The notes beneath the pieces are model-generated. The model ran no database searches, was not told the DNA's origin, and saw only the letters and a program-made list of their open reading frames with translations. From Firmicutes bacterium UBA4882 (GTDB lineage: Bacteria; Bacillota; UBA4882), in contig DHDG01000028.1 in the NCBI GenBank assembly GCA_002399265.1, positions 23,011-62,377 of the forward strand: a stretch of 39,367 nt of DNA, written 5' to 3'. Positions 17,367-26,191 of the stretch are shown here, piece by piece; positions within the stretch are counted from its first letter, which is position 1; each line of letters begins with the position of its first letter. Both the position numbers and the translations under genes were made by a program.

Positions 17367-19481
17367 TTGAAAATGCACTTCCGGCTGCTTTATCTCGCTC
17401 CCATTTGCTCCGTAATCGCACTGCTCTATGCCACAGCCCTAATCTTCTTCATCAAGCGAATGCCTGAGGGAAACAGCAAAATGCAGGCCATTGCGGCGGC
17501 AATCCGAAAGGGGGCGAAGGCGTATCTGGCCCGCCAGTACCAAGGGGTTGCTTTATTTTTCGCCATCATGTTCGTCATCCTGATCTTGCTCTCCATAATG
17601 AAATATATCCCGGTGGTCGTCCCCTTTGCATTTTTGTCAGGGGGATTTTTTTCTGCCGCGGCCGGGCTGATCGGGATGCTGGTGGCGACCGACGCCAATG
17701 TCCGCACGGCGGAAGCAGCGCGCAAAAGTCTGGGGACTGGCCTCAAGGTGGCGTTCAGCAGCGGCGCGGTTATGGGATTGGTAGTAGTGGGCTTGGGACT
17801 GCTCGACCTTAGTCTTTGGTATCTTGGCCTGGACTGGTATTTTTTGCGGAAAGGTGTGGCGGAAGCTGAACGCATCGCCATCATCACCAGTACTATGTTG
17901 AACTTCGGGATGGGTGCCAGTTCCATGGCACTGTTCGCGCGGGTAGGCGGCGGAATTTTCACCAAGGCTGCTGACGTGGGGGCAGATCTGGTCGGGAAAG
18001 TTGAAAACGGCATACCGGAAGATGATCCGCGTAATCCGGCAGTGATTGCTGATAACGTGGGAGACAACGTCGGGGACGTGGCCGGCATGGGAGCCGACTT
18101 ATATGAATCCTATGTCGGATCAATCGTGGCCACCTGTGCCCTCGGTGTCGCGGCGGGGCACGGTCTGGCGGGGGTGCAGGTACCGATGGTTATGGCTGCT
18201 TTGGGAGTAATCGCGTCTGTCATCGGAACACTGTTTGTCCGCTCTGGAGAAAATGCGAAACAATCGGGGCTTCTTTTTGCCTTGCGGCGCGGGGTGTTTA
18301 TCAGCGCTGGTTTAATAGCAGTGGCATCCTACTTTCTGGTCCGCGAAGTATTGGGGCCGGATCAATTGGGGGTCTACTGGTCCGTGCTGGCGGGCTTGAT
18401 GGCTGGCCTGATCATCGGGGTGGCCACCGAGTATTTTACTTCAGATATTTATAGGCCAACGAAGTCGCTATGCGGTTATTCCATCACCGGGCCTGCAACC
18501 GTTATCATTGGCGGCCTTTCGATCGGGATGTTCTCAACAGTCATCCCGGTTGTGGTAGTTGTCCTGACGGTCTTGGTCAGCTTCTACCTGTCCGGTGGAG
18601 CATCCAACTTCAGTGCCGGGCTTTATGGAATCGCCATTTCCGCGGTTGGCATGCTGTCGACGCTCGGAATTACACTGGCTACGGACGCTTATGGCCCGGT
18701 GGCAGATAACGCGGGCGGCATCGCTCAGATGGCGGGGCTGCCGGAAGAAGTGCGCACCCGCACGGATGCCCTGGATGCGCTGGGCAATACGACCGCTGCC
18801 ACCGGCAAGGGTTTTGCTATCGGTTCGGCGGCGCTGACCGCTCTGGCACTCATTGCCGCTTATCGTGAACAAGTATTGAACATTGCCGGCAAGCTTGGAC
18901 TAAACTTGGTTTTTGAGTTAAGTATTATGAACCCGCAAGTACTGGCGGGGCTCTTTATCGGTGCCATGCTTCCATTTGCCTTTTCGTCGCTTGCGATAAA
19001 TGCTGTCGGACGGGCAGCAAATAAAATTGTAGCCGAAGTGCGCCGTCAGTTTCAGACCATCATTGGGCTACAAGAGGGTAAGGCTGAACCGGATTACGCC
19101 CAATGCATTTCAATTTGTACGCACGCGGCCCAGCTTGAGATGATTTGCCCCACAATGCTGGCGATTGTCGCACCGATCGCGGTTGGGCTATTGATGGGCG
19201 TAAATGCAGTTGCCGGTATGCTGGCTGGCGCAACGGTCACCGGTTTTGTACTAGCCATTATGATGGCCAATTCGGGCGGTTCATGGGATAATGCCAAGAA
19301 ACACATAGAGTGTGAACCCGGAGGGAAAGGTACTTATAGTCATAAGGCGGCCGTCGTTGGCGATACAGTCGGGGATCCGCTTAAGGATACCGCCGGACCC
19401 TCTTTAAATATCTTGATCAAGCTTATATCAATGGTTTCGCTGGTGTTTGCTTCTTTTATCATCAAGAATTCTTTATTTTAA
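17367..19481 (+). CDS. hppA: Membrane-bound K+-dependent pyrophosphatase (H+ or Na+ pumping)
   Basis: This pump couples hydrolysis of PPi to ion export across the cytoplasmic membrane. The 704 residues contain about 16 membrane helices. The substrate-binding motif DVGADLVGKVE and the paired acidic motif DNVGDNVGDVAGMGADLYES are intact, and a second acidic cluster (DTVGDPLKDTAGPS) lies at the C-terminus. Residue A477 in GNTTAATGKG marks the K+-dependent class; K+-independent enzymes have Lys there. K+-dependent members include both Na+ and H+ pumps and I cannot decide between them. The start is TTG 17367 or ATG 17373, both near an AAGGGG site. It lies between two repeat clusters and directly before the ATPase operon. 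Confidence 0.95.
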   Translation: MKMHFRLLYLAPICSVIALLYATALIFFIKRMPEGNSKMQAIAAAIRKGAKAYLARQYQGVALFFAIMFVILILLSIMKYIPVVVPFAFLSGGFFSAAAGLIGMLVATDANVRTAEAARKSLGTGLKVAFSSGAVMGLVVVGLGLLDLSLWYLGLDWYFLRKGVAEAERIAIITSTMLNFGMGASSMALFARVGGGIFTKAADVGADLVGKVENGIPEDDPRNPAVIADNVGDNVGDVAGMGADLYESYVGSIVATCALGVAAGHGLAGVQVPMVMAALGVIASVIGTLFVRSGENAKQSGLLFALRRGVFISAGLIAVASYFLVREVLGPDQLGVYWSVLAGLMAGLIIGVATEYFTSDIYRPTKSLCGYSITGPATVIIGGLSIGMFSTVIPVVVVVLTVLVSFYLSGGASNFSAGLYGIAISAVGMLSTLGITLATDAYGPVADNAGGIAQMAGLPEEVRTRTDALDALGNTTAATGKGFAIGSAALTALALIAAYREQVLNIAGKLGLNLVFELSIMNPQVLAGLFIGAMLPFAFSSLAINAVGRAANKIVAEVRRQFQTIIGLQEGKAEPDYAQCISICTHAAQLEMICPTMLAIVAPIAVGLLMGVNAVAGMLAGATVTGFVLAIMMANSGGSWDNAKKHIECEPGGKGTYSHKAAVVGDTVGDPLKDTAGPSLNILIKLISMVSLVFASFIIKNSLF

Positions 19482-19485
19482 GAGG

Positions 19486-19580
19486 GACACAAGGGGACGG
19501 TTCTTCTGTGCCACTGATGGCCAAGTCCTAAATGACACAGAAGAACCGTCCCTTTGTGTCAAAAGAACCGTCCCCTTGTG
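19486..19580. repeat. Palindromic intergenic repeat cluster downstream of hppA
   Basis: Forward unit at 19486-19513 (core GGGACGGTTC at 19494-19503), inverted copy at 19533-19560 (core GAACCGTCCC at 19543-19552) and a shortened second inverted copy at 19561-19580 (core at 19565-19574). The full units pair over about 27 bases around a loop of about 19 bases. The arrangement of one forward and two inverted units is the same as in the cluster before hppA, though outside the core the two clusters use different flanks (GACACAAG here, GAGACGGG there). It begins five bases after the hppA stop and may also stop transcription. Confidence 0.88.
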
Positions 19581-19672
19581 CGAATTTCAGGAGGGATTTC
19601 TAATTTTTCGGAGAATGAAAAATAAGATGTGCCATTTTAGAATCAGGTATTCGATACACCGGGGGTGGCAAT

Positions 19673-19984
19673 TTGGTACGGGAAGTACTTAACGAAGTAC
19701 AGGCTACAGAGGCAGAATCCGAACGCATTGTTGCGGAAGCCCGTGAATGCGCACAAAATGTCGTTAAGGAAGCCAGGCAGAAAGCAGCCGCATTACTAAA
19801 GCAGGCCGAGGATTCGGCTAAGCAGGAAGTTCAGGATCTGATCCTCCGCACGGAGCAGGAAGCCGGGAAAGTAGCCAAAGAGGAATCCACCCGTGCGTCT
19901 AAAGAAACGGAGCAGATCGTTGCAGCGGCAACCCAACGCCTTGATCAGGCAGCTCAACTAATTGTGGACAAGGTTGTGAGCTGA
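19673..19984 (+). CDS. V/A-type ATPase peripheral stalk subunit H/G
   Basis: The 103-residue protein is almost entirely a charged, alanine-rich alpha helix (repeated A/E/K/Q patterns, no Pro or Gly-rich breaks). This is what the small peripheral-stalk subunit of V/A-ATPases looks like (AhaH in archaea, NtpF in Enterococcus, G in eukaryotes). It would pair with subunit E as a right-handed coiled coil that holds the A3B3 head against subunit I. The start is TTG 19673 after a GGGGGTGG site. Its stop overlaps the subunit I start as TGATG. Identification rests on composition and first position in the operon, because such coiled coils carry little sequence signature. Confidence 0.83.
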   Translation: MVREVLNEVQATEAESERIVAEARECAQNVVKEARQKAAALLKQAEDSAKQEVQDLILRTEQEAGKVAKEESTRASKETEQIVAAATQRLDQAAQLIVDKVVS

Positions 19985-21969
19985 TGGCTGTTGCACGGAT
20001 GAACCGGATCAAGCTGGCCGGATTATTAAAGGATCGCGATTATTGGCTCAAAGCGTTGCAGAAAGCGCAGGTTATCGAAATCGACATCCCTGAGAACGAT
20101 GCGCCGGTACTCGGACGTGAAGAGGAAAGCAACTGTGAGATCGAACGCGAGATGGCCGAGATCGATCACCATCTTGGGGATTTGGACAAGACGATCGTTT
20201 TTATCGATCGTTATTTTCCGGTTAAGCCGACCTTGATTCAACAGTTTGCCGGGGTAAAGACGTTTCTTACGGAAGTGGAGTTTCAGGATTTGGCTGAAGC
20301 ACGCAATCAGACATCCAAAATTGTTGATCAAGCCTCTGCATTAAATGTTGAGCTGGCGAAACTTGCTCATCAGGAAGCTTCATTCCGCTCAGATCTGCAA
20401 AACCTGCTGCCTTGGAGCGAACTGGATTTACGCGAGGAGGATCTGCAGGGGACAAGCTTCGTGCGCGTAATTCTGGGAGAAGTTGAGGTACGGCGCTTTA
20501 ACGAAGTTCAGGATGCAGTGGCGGCGGCCCCATTCGGGTGTGAACTGCGCCGGATCAATCAGGACCAGCGTGCAGTGCGTGTGGCGTTATTTGCCCGGGC
20601 GGAAAATGTCTCCGAACTGAGTGCGATGCTGGCACCCTCCGGCTTTACCCAGGTGACGCTGCCGGCTTACGGAAAGTCGGTTGCTGTAAGAATTGACTCG
20701 CTTCATAAGCAGCTAAAGGAGTTCGTCGCCGAGCGGGAGTCTCTGCTGCGCGCCGTGGAAGAACTGGCTGGCAAGCGTTTGCAACTGCAGGCAGCCTACG
20801 ATTATTTTTATAATGAACGTTTTAAACTCTCTGTTGCTAGTGGATTTGCCGTCGGCAGTCGAACTTTTTATCTGGAAGGTTGGATCCGGACTAAGGATAC
20901 CGAGGCGCTCCGCAAAAAGGTAGAAGAAAGCGGTCTGCGTCATTATCTGGAGTTTCGAGAACCGGTTGAAGGCGAGGAACCGCCCAGTTCGCTCGAAAAC
21001 CATCCGGTTGTTTCTCCGTTTGAATCGCTGCTACTGGCATTCAGTTGTCCGCAGTACAATGAAGTGGATCCGACCGCTGTCATGGCCCCGTTTTTCCTGG
21101 TCTTTTTCGGATTTGCGCTGGGGGATGCCGGCTATGGTCTGGTGTTAGGACTGCTTTGTTTAGCGTTATTAAAATTCCTGCCGATGACCAACGCCGGTAG
21201 AAAGTTGACCGTAGTTTTTCTGGCGGGCAGCGTGGCGACAATTATTATGGGACTAGGTCTGGGCGGCTTTTTCGGCGATATCATCATATTTAAGCCGCTG
21301 TTTGGTATTAATCCGGTGGAACAGCCAATCCCGCTCCTAATCCTCGCAGTTGGCATGGGTGTAGTCCAGAGCTTTGTTGGACTGGCGATCAGTGGCATCA
21401 TGTATAGTCGTGAGGCGGGCATTATAGCCGCCCTGCTTAGGGACGGAGCATATGCCCTATTTCTGTTGCTGGCAATTCTGGCTTTGGCAAAGGACTATGT
21501 CGGTCTGGGAGCTTACGGTGATATAATAACGTATGCGCTGATTGGCTCGGTGATTTTAGTCATTATCGGTTCTATGCATGAAAGAAAAGGCCTTAAGAAA
21601 CTGCTGGGTATTCCGGCAGCGCTGTACAAAATCTATAACAGCATCGGGTTCTTCGGTGATGTGTTATCCTATTCGCGCCTGATGGCGCTAGCGTTGGGCG
21701 GCTCGGTAATGGGAAGTGTGGTCAACCAGTTTGTCAGGCAATTTGCAGCATCACCTAACCCGTTGCTCGGCTATCTTATTGCAATTATTATCTTTGTGTT
21801 CGGACATGCGCTCAATTTGGCGCTCAATCTGTTGTCTGCGTATGTCCATCCCAGTCGTCTGCAATACCTTGAGTTTTTCGGTAAGTTTTTCGAGGGTGGC
21901 GGGCGGCCATTCAGCCCGTTGAAAGTGAAATACAAATACACCAATATTATCAGTAAAAGGGAGGCTTAA
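19984..21969 (+). CDS. atpI: V/A-type ATPase subunit I (a-subunit, stator channel)
   Basis: The 661 residues form a cytoplasmic coiled-coil N-terminal half (to about 345) and a C-terminal membrane half with seven to eight helices. The essential stator arginine that interacts with the c-ring carboxylate is R565 in DVLSYSRLMALAL. Other family stretches are FFGFALGDAGYG, GGFFGD and the C-terminal GHALNLALNLLSAYVHPSRLQ. This subunit forms the ion half-channels and anchors the peripheral stalks. The ATG overlaps the upstream stop by one base. The name follows the V-type I subunit (NtpI); it is not homologous to F-type AtpI. Confidence 0.95.
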   Translation: MAVARMNRIKLAGLLKDRDYWLKALQKAQVIEIDIPENDAPVLGREEESNCEIEREMAEIDHHLGDLDKTIVFIDRYFPVKPTLIQQFAGVKTFLTEVEFQDLAEARNQTSKIVDQASALNVELAKLAHQEASFRSDLQNLLPWSELDLREEDLQGTSFVRVILGEVEVRRFNEVQDAVAAAPFGCELRRINQDQRAVRVALFARAENVSELSAMLAPSGFTQVTLPAYGKSVAVRIDSLHKQLKEFVAERESLLRAVEELAGKRLQLQAAYDYFYNERFKLSVASGFAVGSRTFYLEGWIRTKDTEALRKKVEESGLRHYLEFREPVEGEEPPSSLENHPVVSPFESLLLAFSCPQYNEVDPTAVMAPFFLVFFGFALGDAGYGLVLGLLCLALLKFLPMTNAGRKLTVVFLAGSVATIIMGLGLGGFFGDIIIFKPLFGINPVEQPIPLLILAVGMGVVQSFVGLAISGIMYSREAGIIAALLRDGAYALFLLLAILALAKDYVGLGAYGDIITYALIGSVILVIIGSMHERKGLKKLLGIPAALYKIYNSIGFFGDVLSYSRLMALALGGSVMGSVVNQFVRQFAASPNPLLGYLIAIIIFVFGHALNLALNLLSAYVHPSRLQYLEFFGKFFEGGGRPFSPLKVKYKYTNIISKREA

Positions 21970-21974
21970 CTTCA

Positions 21975-22436
21975 ATGGAAATTGCATGGGGTACGATTCT
22001 TGCCTATCTGGGGATGTTTCTTGCGGTTGCCTTGTCTGGTTACGGATCAGCACGTGGTGTCGGTTTGGCCGGTCAGGTAGCGTGTGGGGTAGTGGCTGAG
22101 GATCCGACTAAATTTGGTAAGACGATGCTGTTAACAGCACTTCCTGGAACGCAGGGTATTTACGGTTTTGTTATTGGCATGTTGATTTTAGGTCGTATTG
22201 GTGGCGGCGCTCCGATCACTCTTGATATGGGGTTGCGCCTGCTCATTTCCGGCTTGCCAGTTGGACTTGTCGGATTGCTCTCGGCTATTTGGCAGGGCAG
22301 AGTGTCGGCAGCTGGTATCGGAATCGTAGCCAAACGGCCGGAAGAAGGCACTAAAGGCATGGTATTCGCCGGCCTTGTTGAGACCTACGCTATTCTGGCC
22401 TTTATCTTTTCATACCTGATGGTTAATGCCATTTAA
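21975..22436 (+). CDS. atpK: V/A-type ATPase subunit K (c-ring), Na+-binding type
   Basis: The rotor ring subunit: 153 residues forming two fused hairpins (four helices). The Na+ ligands of Enterococcus hirae NtpK (L61, T64, Q65, Q110, E139) all have counterparts: L56, T59 and Q60 in LPGTQG, Q107 in IWQG, and E136 in VETYA. Only the second hairpin has the carboxylate; the first has Gln at that place, so each subunit should carry one ion. This makes Na+ the likely coupling ion. The gene begins five bases after subunit I with a GGGAGG site (21959-21964). Confidence 0.95.
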   Translation: MEIAWGTILAYLGMFLAVALSGYGSARGVGLAGQVACGVVAEDPTKFGKTMLLTALPGTQGIYGFVIGMLILGRIGGGAPITLDMGLRLLISGLPVGLVGLLSAIWQGRVSAAGIGIVAKRPEEGTKGMVFAGLVETYAILAFIFSYLMVNAI

Positions 22437-22452
22437 GTGAGGAGCGTTGCTG

Positions 22453-23049
22453 ATGGGCGATCTGAACGCGCTGATAAACGGAATCATTGAAGAAGCCAAA
22501 GCTGAAGCGGCGCGCATTAAGTCTGAAGCGGAAGGACGCGCTGCGGTAATCCTGGATGAAGCCAAAAGGGCAGCTGCCGAACGCCGTCGCGAGATCGTCC
22601 GGGCTGGTGACCAGGAAGCGACCGAAAGGCGGCGCAGGATCGAGATCGCATCTGAGCTGGATCAAAAAAGAGATCTCCTTACTGCTAAAGGCCGTGTGAT
22701 CGACGAGGCGGTCGCGCTGGCTCTGCAAAAACTATACAACTTGCCGCAAGATCAAAAGGCGGCTCTGTTTTCCGCCAGTATGCTGGAGTCTGTAGAGAGC
22801 GGTGCTGAGGAAATCAGGCCGGCAGCTGCGGATAAAGCCTTGTTGGAAAAGATTTTGCCGAAGGTTAATAGCGCACTCCAGGCCAAAGGTTTGTCAGGCC
22901 AATTGCGCTTGGGACCAGTCGAGCCCGGTATTCAGGGCGGGTTTATTATTGTTGGAGGACACTTTCAGGCAGATAACTCGATCGAATCAATGATGCTTAG
23001 CATCAAGAACGATCTGATCCCGGAAGTGGCCAAGGTACTCTTTGCATAG
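22453..23049 (+). CDS. atpE: V/A-type ATPase subunit E (peripheral stalk)
   Basis: The 198-residue stalk subunit has a long charged N-terminal helix (about 8-90, rich in Ala, Glu and Arg) that pairs with subunit H/G, and a compact C-terminal domain with the family signature GPVEPGIQGGFIIVGG that caps the catalytic head. The start is ATG 22453, which has TGAGGAG eight bases upstream; the in-frame TTG at 22447 is too close to that site. It is named after V-type subunit E, not the F-type c subunit that carries the same gene letter. Confidence 0.92.
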   Translation: MGDLNALINGIIEEAKAEAARIKSEAEGRAAVILDEAKRAAAERRREIVRAGDQEATERRRRIEIASELDQKRDLLTAKGRVIDEAVALALQKLYNLPQDQKAALFSASMLESVESGAEEIRPAAADKALLEKILPKVNSALQAKGLSGQLRLGPVEPGIQGGFIIVGGHFQADNSIESMMLSIKNDLIPEVAKVLFA

Positions 23050-23062
23050 GGAGGGCGTTGCG

Positions 23063-24085
23063 TTGCGCGAAAACAACTTTGCCTTTGCCGTAGGCCGGGT
23101 TCGGGTTCTCGAAACCCGTTTGCTGGACAGCGGTAAATTCGAGCGCATGCTGGAAGCCAGGGATGCTGACGAAGTTTTGCGCATACTGGGAGAAACAGAA
23201 TATGCGCAGGCCCTCGCTGCCATTAAGAATCAGAACGATTATGAAGCGGTATTGGATTATGAACGGCACAGAGTGTTTGCGTTGGTTCGCTCTATGCTGG
23301 CACCGGAACGTGAAATAGCGGAATTATATTTCCTGCGCTATGATCTGCATAATTTAAAAGTGCTACTCAAGGCTGAAATGACGGGTGTCAATCCGGAGGG
23401 CCTGGCTGATGAAGGTGTGTTCGGCCCGCAAAGGCTGCAGGCCATGATCAGCAGAACCGGAGTCAGAGCAAATGCAGCCGGAACAGGAACTGTTGCAGTC
23501 GGAACCGATCTAGAAAAGGCCCCGGACTATTTGGCGCAATGGATTGAGCAAGGCCGCCAGGCAATGGCATCCGGCGATCCGCAGGCGGTTGATTTAGTCT
23601 TGGACGGAGCATTCTACAGATTTGCGGCTGAAACGGCCCGCCAGGGAAAGTGGGGCATTTTGGAGCGCTATTGGCTCGGTCTGATTGATTTGACCAACGC
23701 CATATCAACCGCGCGTTGCCGGCGCATGGCGACGGGATCGGATTTTTTAGGCACTGCTTTATTAGAAGGTGGCATTATTCCGGTCAAAGAATTCGTGGCG
23801 TTCTATGATCAAAGTGCTGAGAGTTTTGCGCATTTCTTGGAACTGCACGGTTATGGCACATTGTTCGCAGGTAAAGAAGCGTTGACATCACCGGCAGCCC
23901 TCGAAAATGCTGCCAGTAACTATTTACGGCAGTTGCTGGCTGACGCCGGTCAATCTTTTATGATTGGGCCAGAGCCTATTTTTGCTTATTTGTTGGCCAA
24001 AGAAAATGAAATCCGGAAAATCCGGATTATTATCGTCGGCAAATTGAACGGTATCCCTCGCGAAATCTTAAGGGAGAGATTATAG
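23063..24085 (+). CDS. atpC: V/A-type ATPase subunit C (central stalk socket)
   Basis: The 340-residue, largely helical protein matches the V/A-ATPase C/d subunit, which sits on the c-ring and receives the D-F shaft. Characteristic stretches are the N-terminal FAVGRVRVLETRLL, the YDLHNLKVLLKA helix and the C-terminal YLLAKENEIRKIRIII. I placed the start at TTG 23063, eight bases after a GGGAGG site; an in-frame TTG at 23042 would overlap the end of subunit E and read through that site. The downstream gene begins one base after the stop. Confidence 0.92.
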   Translation: MRENNFAFAVGRVRVLETRLLDSGKFERMLEARDADEVLRILGETEYAQALAAIKNQNDYEAVLDYERHRVFALVRSMLAPEREIAELYFLRYDLHNLKVLLKAEMTGVNPEGLADEGVFGPQRLQAMISRTGVRANAAGTGTVAVGTDLEKAPDYLAQWIEQGRQAMASGDPQAVDLVLDGAFYRFAAETARQGKWGILERYWLGLIDLTNAISTARCRRMATGSDFLGTALLEGGIIPVKEFVAFYDQSAESFAHFLELHGYGTLFAGKEALTSPAALENAASNYLRQLLADAGQSFMIGPEPIFAYLLAKENEIRKIRIIIVGKLNGIPREILRERL

Positions 24086-24086
24086 C

Positions 24087-24422
24087 ATGCCTACTTATGA
24101 GCTGGCCATTATCGGCGAACAGGATGTAATTTTGAGCTTCAAGGCAGTAGGCGTACAAACGTATGCCGTCAGCAATTCCGATGAAGCGGCTGAAACCCTG
24201 CGCCGGCTTGTTCGCGAAGGAAAGCACGCCGTTATTTTCATCACAGAAACTGCTGCTGGGAATATATTGCCAACTATCCAGGAATATAGCACACAGGCGT
24301 TGCCCAGTATTGTGTTGATTCCGGGCCGACATGGCAGTATAGGGCTGGCATCGGAACGGATCAGACGCATTGTGGAAAAGGCAGTGGGTGCTGATATTCT
24401 ATTTGGGAAAGAGGGTCGGTGA
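24087..24422 (+). CDS. atpF: V/A-type ATPase subunit F (central shaft)
   Basis: The 111-residue CheY-like small subunit binds the side of subunit D in the rotating shaft. The N-terminal strand and turn YELAIIGEQD, the middle HAVIFITE strand and the ending LPSIVLIPGR are typical. Length is normal. The ATG at 24087 directly follows the subunit C stop, with AGGGAGAG as the ribosome-binding site inside the end of the C gene. This subunit is called NtpG in Enterococcus and is unrelated to F-type AtpF. Confidence 0.92.
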   Translation: MPTYELAIIGEQDVILSFKAVGVQTYAVSNSDEAAETLRRLVREGKHAVIFITETAAGNILPTIQEYSTQALPSIVLIPGRHGSIGLASERIRRIVEKAVGADILFGKEGR

Positions 24423-24427
24423 GGGAT

Positions 24428-26191
24428 ATGAACGCGGGACGAATCATCAAGGTATCCGGACCGCTGGTGGTAGCGGAGGGAATTCCCGGGGCCAAAATGT
24501 ATGATGTAGTTCGGGTGAGCGAAAGCAGGCTCATCGGCGAAATCATTGAAATACGCGGTGATCGCGCCTCAATTCAGGTTTATGAAGAAACAACCGGACT
24601 GGGGCCCGGCGAACCGGTTTATTCTACAGGCAACCCGCTCAGTGTAGAGTTGGGGCCAGGCCTGGTTGAATCAATTTATGACGGTATTCAGCGGCCGTTG
24701 GACGTCATTCGTGACAAGACGGGTGATCGCATTAACCGCGGGGTAGAAGCGCCCGGCATCAACCGCGAGAGGAAATGGAGTTTTGTCCCGACCGTCCAAA
24801 TAGGTGCGCAGGTAACCGGCGGCGATATTATTGGGATAGTGCAGGAAACGGTGGTTGTTGAGCACCGTATCATGGTGCCACCCGGCGTGGAAGGCACGAT
24901 CGAAGAAATCAAAGCCGGTGAATTTACTGTTGATCAGACGATCGCCCGCATCAAAACTGCAGTCGGAACCAAGGACGTGACAATGCTGCAGCGTTGGCCA
25001 GTGCGCCGGGGTCGTCCTTACCGGGAGAAAAAGGCACCTTCCGAAATCATGTCAACCGGGCAGCGCGTGATTGATACTTTCTTCCCGGTTGCCAAAGGCG
25101 GTACAGCCTGTATCCCAGGTCCGTTTGGCAGTGGCAAAACGGTAGTGCAGCATCAACTGGCCAAGTGGGCCGACGCAGAAATTATAGTCTATGTAGGCTG
25201 CGGTGAACGTGGCAATGAAATGACGGACGTCTTGATGGAATTCCCGGAAATTAAGGATCCGCGTTCCGGTGAATCGCTGATGAAACGTACCGTGCTAGTG
25301 GCCAACACTTCGGATATGCCGGTCGCCGCCCGTGAGGCGTCGATTTATACCGGGATCACAATCGCTGAGTACTTCCGTGACATGGGCTATAGCGTGGCAA
25401 TTATGGCCGACTCCACTTCCCGTTGGGCTGAAGCGTTGCGCGAAATCTCCGGACGTTTGGAAGAGATGCCTGGTGAAGAAGGATATCCGGCCTATTTGGG
25501 ATCTCGCGTAGCCGAGTTCTATGAGCGCGCTGGCAAAGTAGTCTGCCTTGGCACGGATCAGAACCGCATCGGCTCCCTGACGGCGATCGGGGCGGTTTCA
25601 CCGCCAGGCGGCGACCTTTCCGAGCCGGTTACCCAAAATACGCTGCGTATTGTCAAAGTGTTTTGGGGACTAGACGCTTCACTCGCTTATCGCAGACATT
25701 TCCCAGCCATCAACTGGCTGTTGAGTTATTCCCTTTACACGGAAATGTTGGATGACTATTTCCGCCAGCAGGGCAGTGAAGAGTGGGTGACACTGCGCCG
25801 CGAGGCAATGCGGATTTTACAGGAAGAGTCGGAGTTGGAAGAAATCGTGCGGCTGGTCGGTGTAGATGCACTTTCCCCGAAGGACCGCATCACGATGGAA
25901 ACTGCCCGATCCCTGCGCGAAGACTATCTGCACCAAAACGCTTTTCATGAGATCGACACTTATACCTCTGTTGAAAAACAGCTGCGTCTATTACGGCTGA
26001 CGCTGGCCTACGGAGAAGAAGCTCAAAATCTGCTGAATGCCGGGCAGCCACTGAAAGAAATCTTCGCGATGCCAATCCGTGAGCGGATTGCCCGGGCTAA
26101 ATATATTCCTGAATCGGAAATAGATCGGATTACGCAAATTGAAAAAGATTTGCGTACCGAAGCGGCAAACACCACAGGAGGTGTAGCCTGA
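24428..26191 (+). CDS. atpA: V/A-type ATPase catalytic subunit A
   Basis: The catalytic subunit of the A3B3 head, 587 residues from ATG 24428. The nucleotide-binding P-loop is GPFGSGKT (residues 231-238). The VGCGERGNEM stretch with the catalytic Glu, and the SRWAEALREISGRLEEMPGEEGYPAYL signature region, are intact; the inserted 'non-homologous' region typical of A subunits lies before the P-loop. A GTG at 24419 is in frame and could add three residues; ATG is preferred because the conserved N-terminus then begins at residue 1. It overlaps subunit B by one base (TGATG). Confidence 0.96.
   Translation: MNAGRIIKVSGPLVVAEGIPGAKMYDVVRVSESRLIGEIIEIRGDRASIQVYEETTGLGPGEPVYSTGNPLSVELGPGLVESIYDGIQRPLDVIRDKTGDRINRGVEAPGINRERKWSFVPTVQIGAQVTGGDIIGIVQETVVVEHRIMVPPGVEGTIEEIKAGEFTVDQTIARIKTAVGTKDVTMLQRWPVRRGRPYREKKAPSEIMSTGQRVIDTFFPVAKGGTACIPGPFGSGKTVVQHQLAKWADAEIIVYVGCGERGNEMTDVLMEFPEIKDPRSGESLMKRTVLVANTSDMPVAAREASIYTGITIAEYFRDMGYSVAIMADSTSRWAEALREISGRLEEMPGEEGYPAYLGSRVAEFYERAGKVVCLGTDQNRIGSLTAIGAVSPPGGDLSEPVTQNTLRIVKVFWGLDASLAYRRHFPAINWLLSYSLYTEMLDDYFRQQGSEEWVTLRREAMRILQEESELEEIVRLVGVDALSPKDRITMETARSLREDYLHQNAFHEIDTYTSVEKQLRLLRLTLAYGEEAQNLLNAGQPLKEIFAMPIRERIARAKYIPESEIDRITQIEKDLRTEAANTTGGVA

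Noticed and set aside
17101..19672. hppA as cargo of a transposon bounded by the repeats
   Set aside because: No transposase gene or target-site duplication is visible and the outer repeat flanks differ; the symmetry is reported as a finding but not called a mobile element.
19614..19692. Small ORF of about 25 codons before the subunit H/G gene
   Set aside because: Weak start context and overlap with the real gene; no sign of coding selection.
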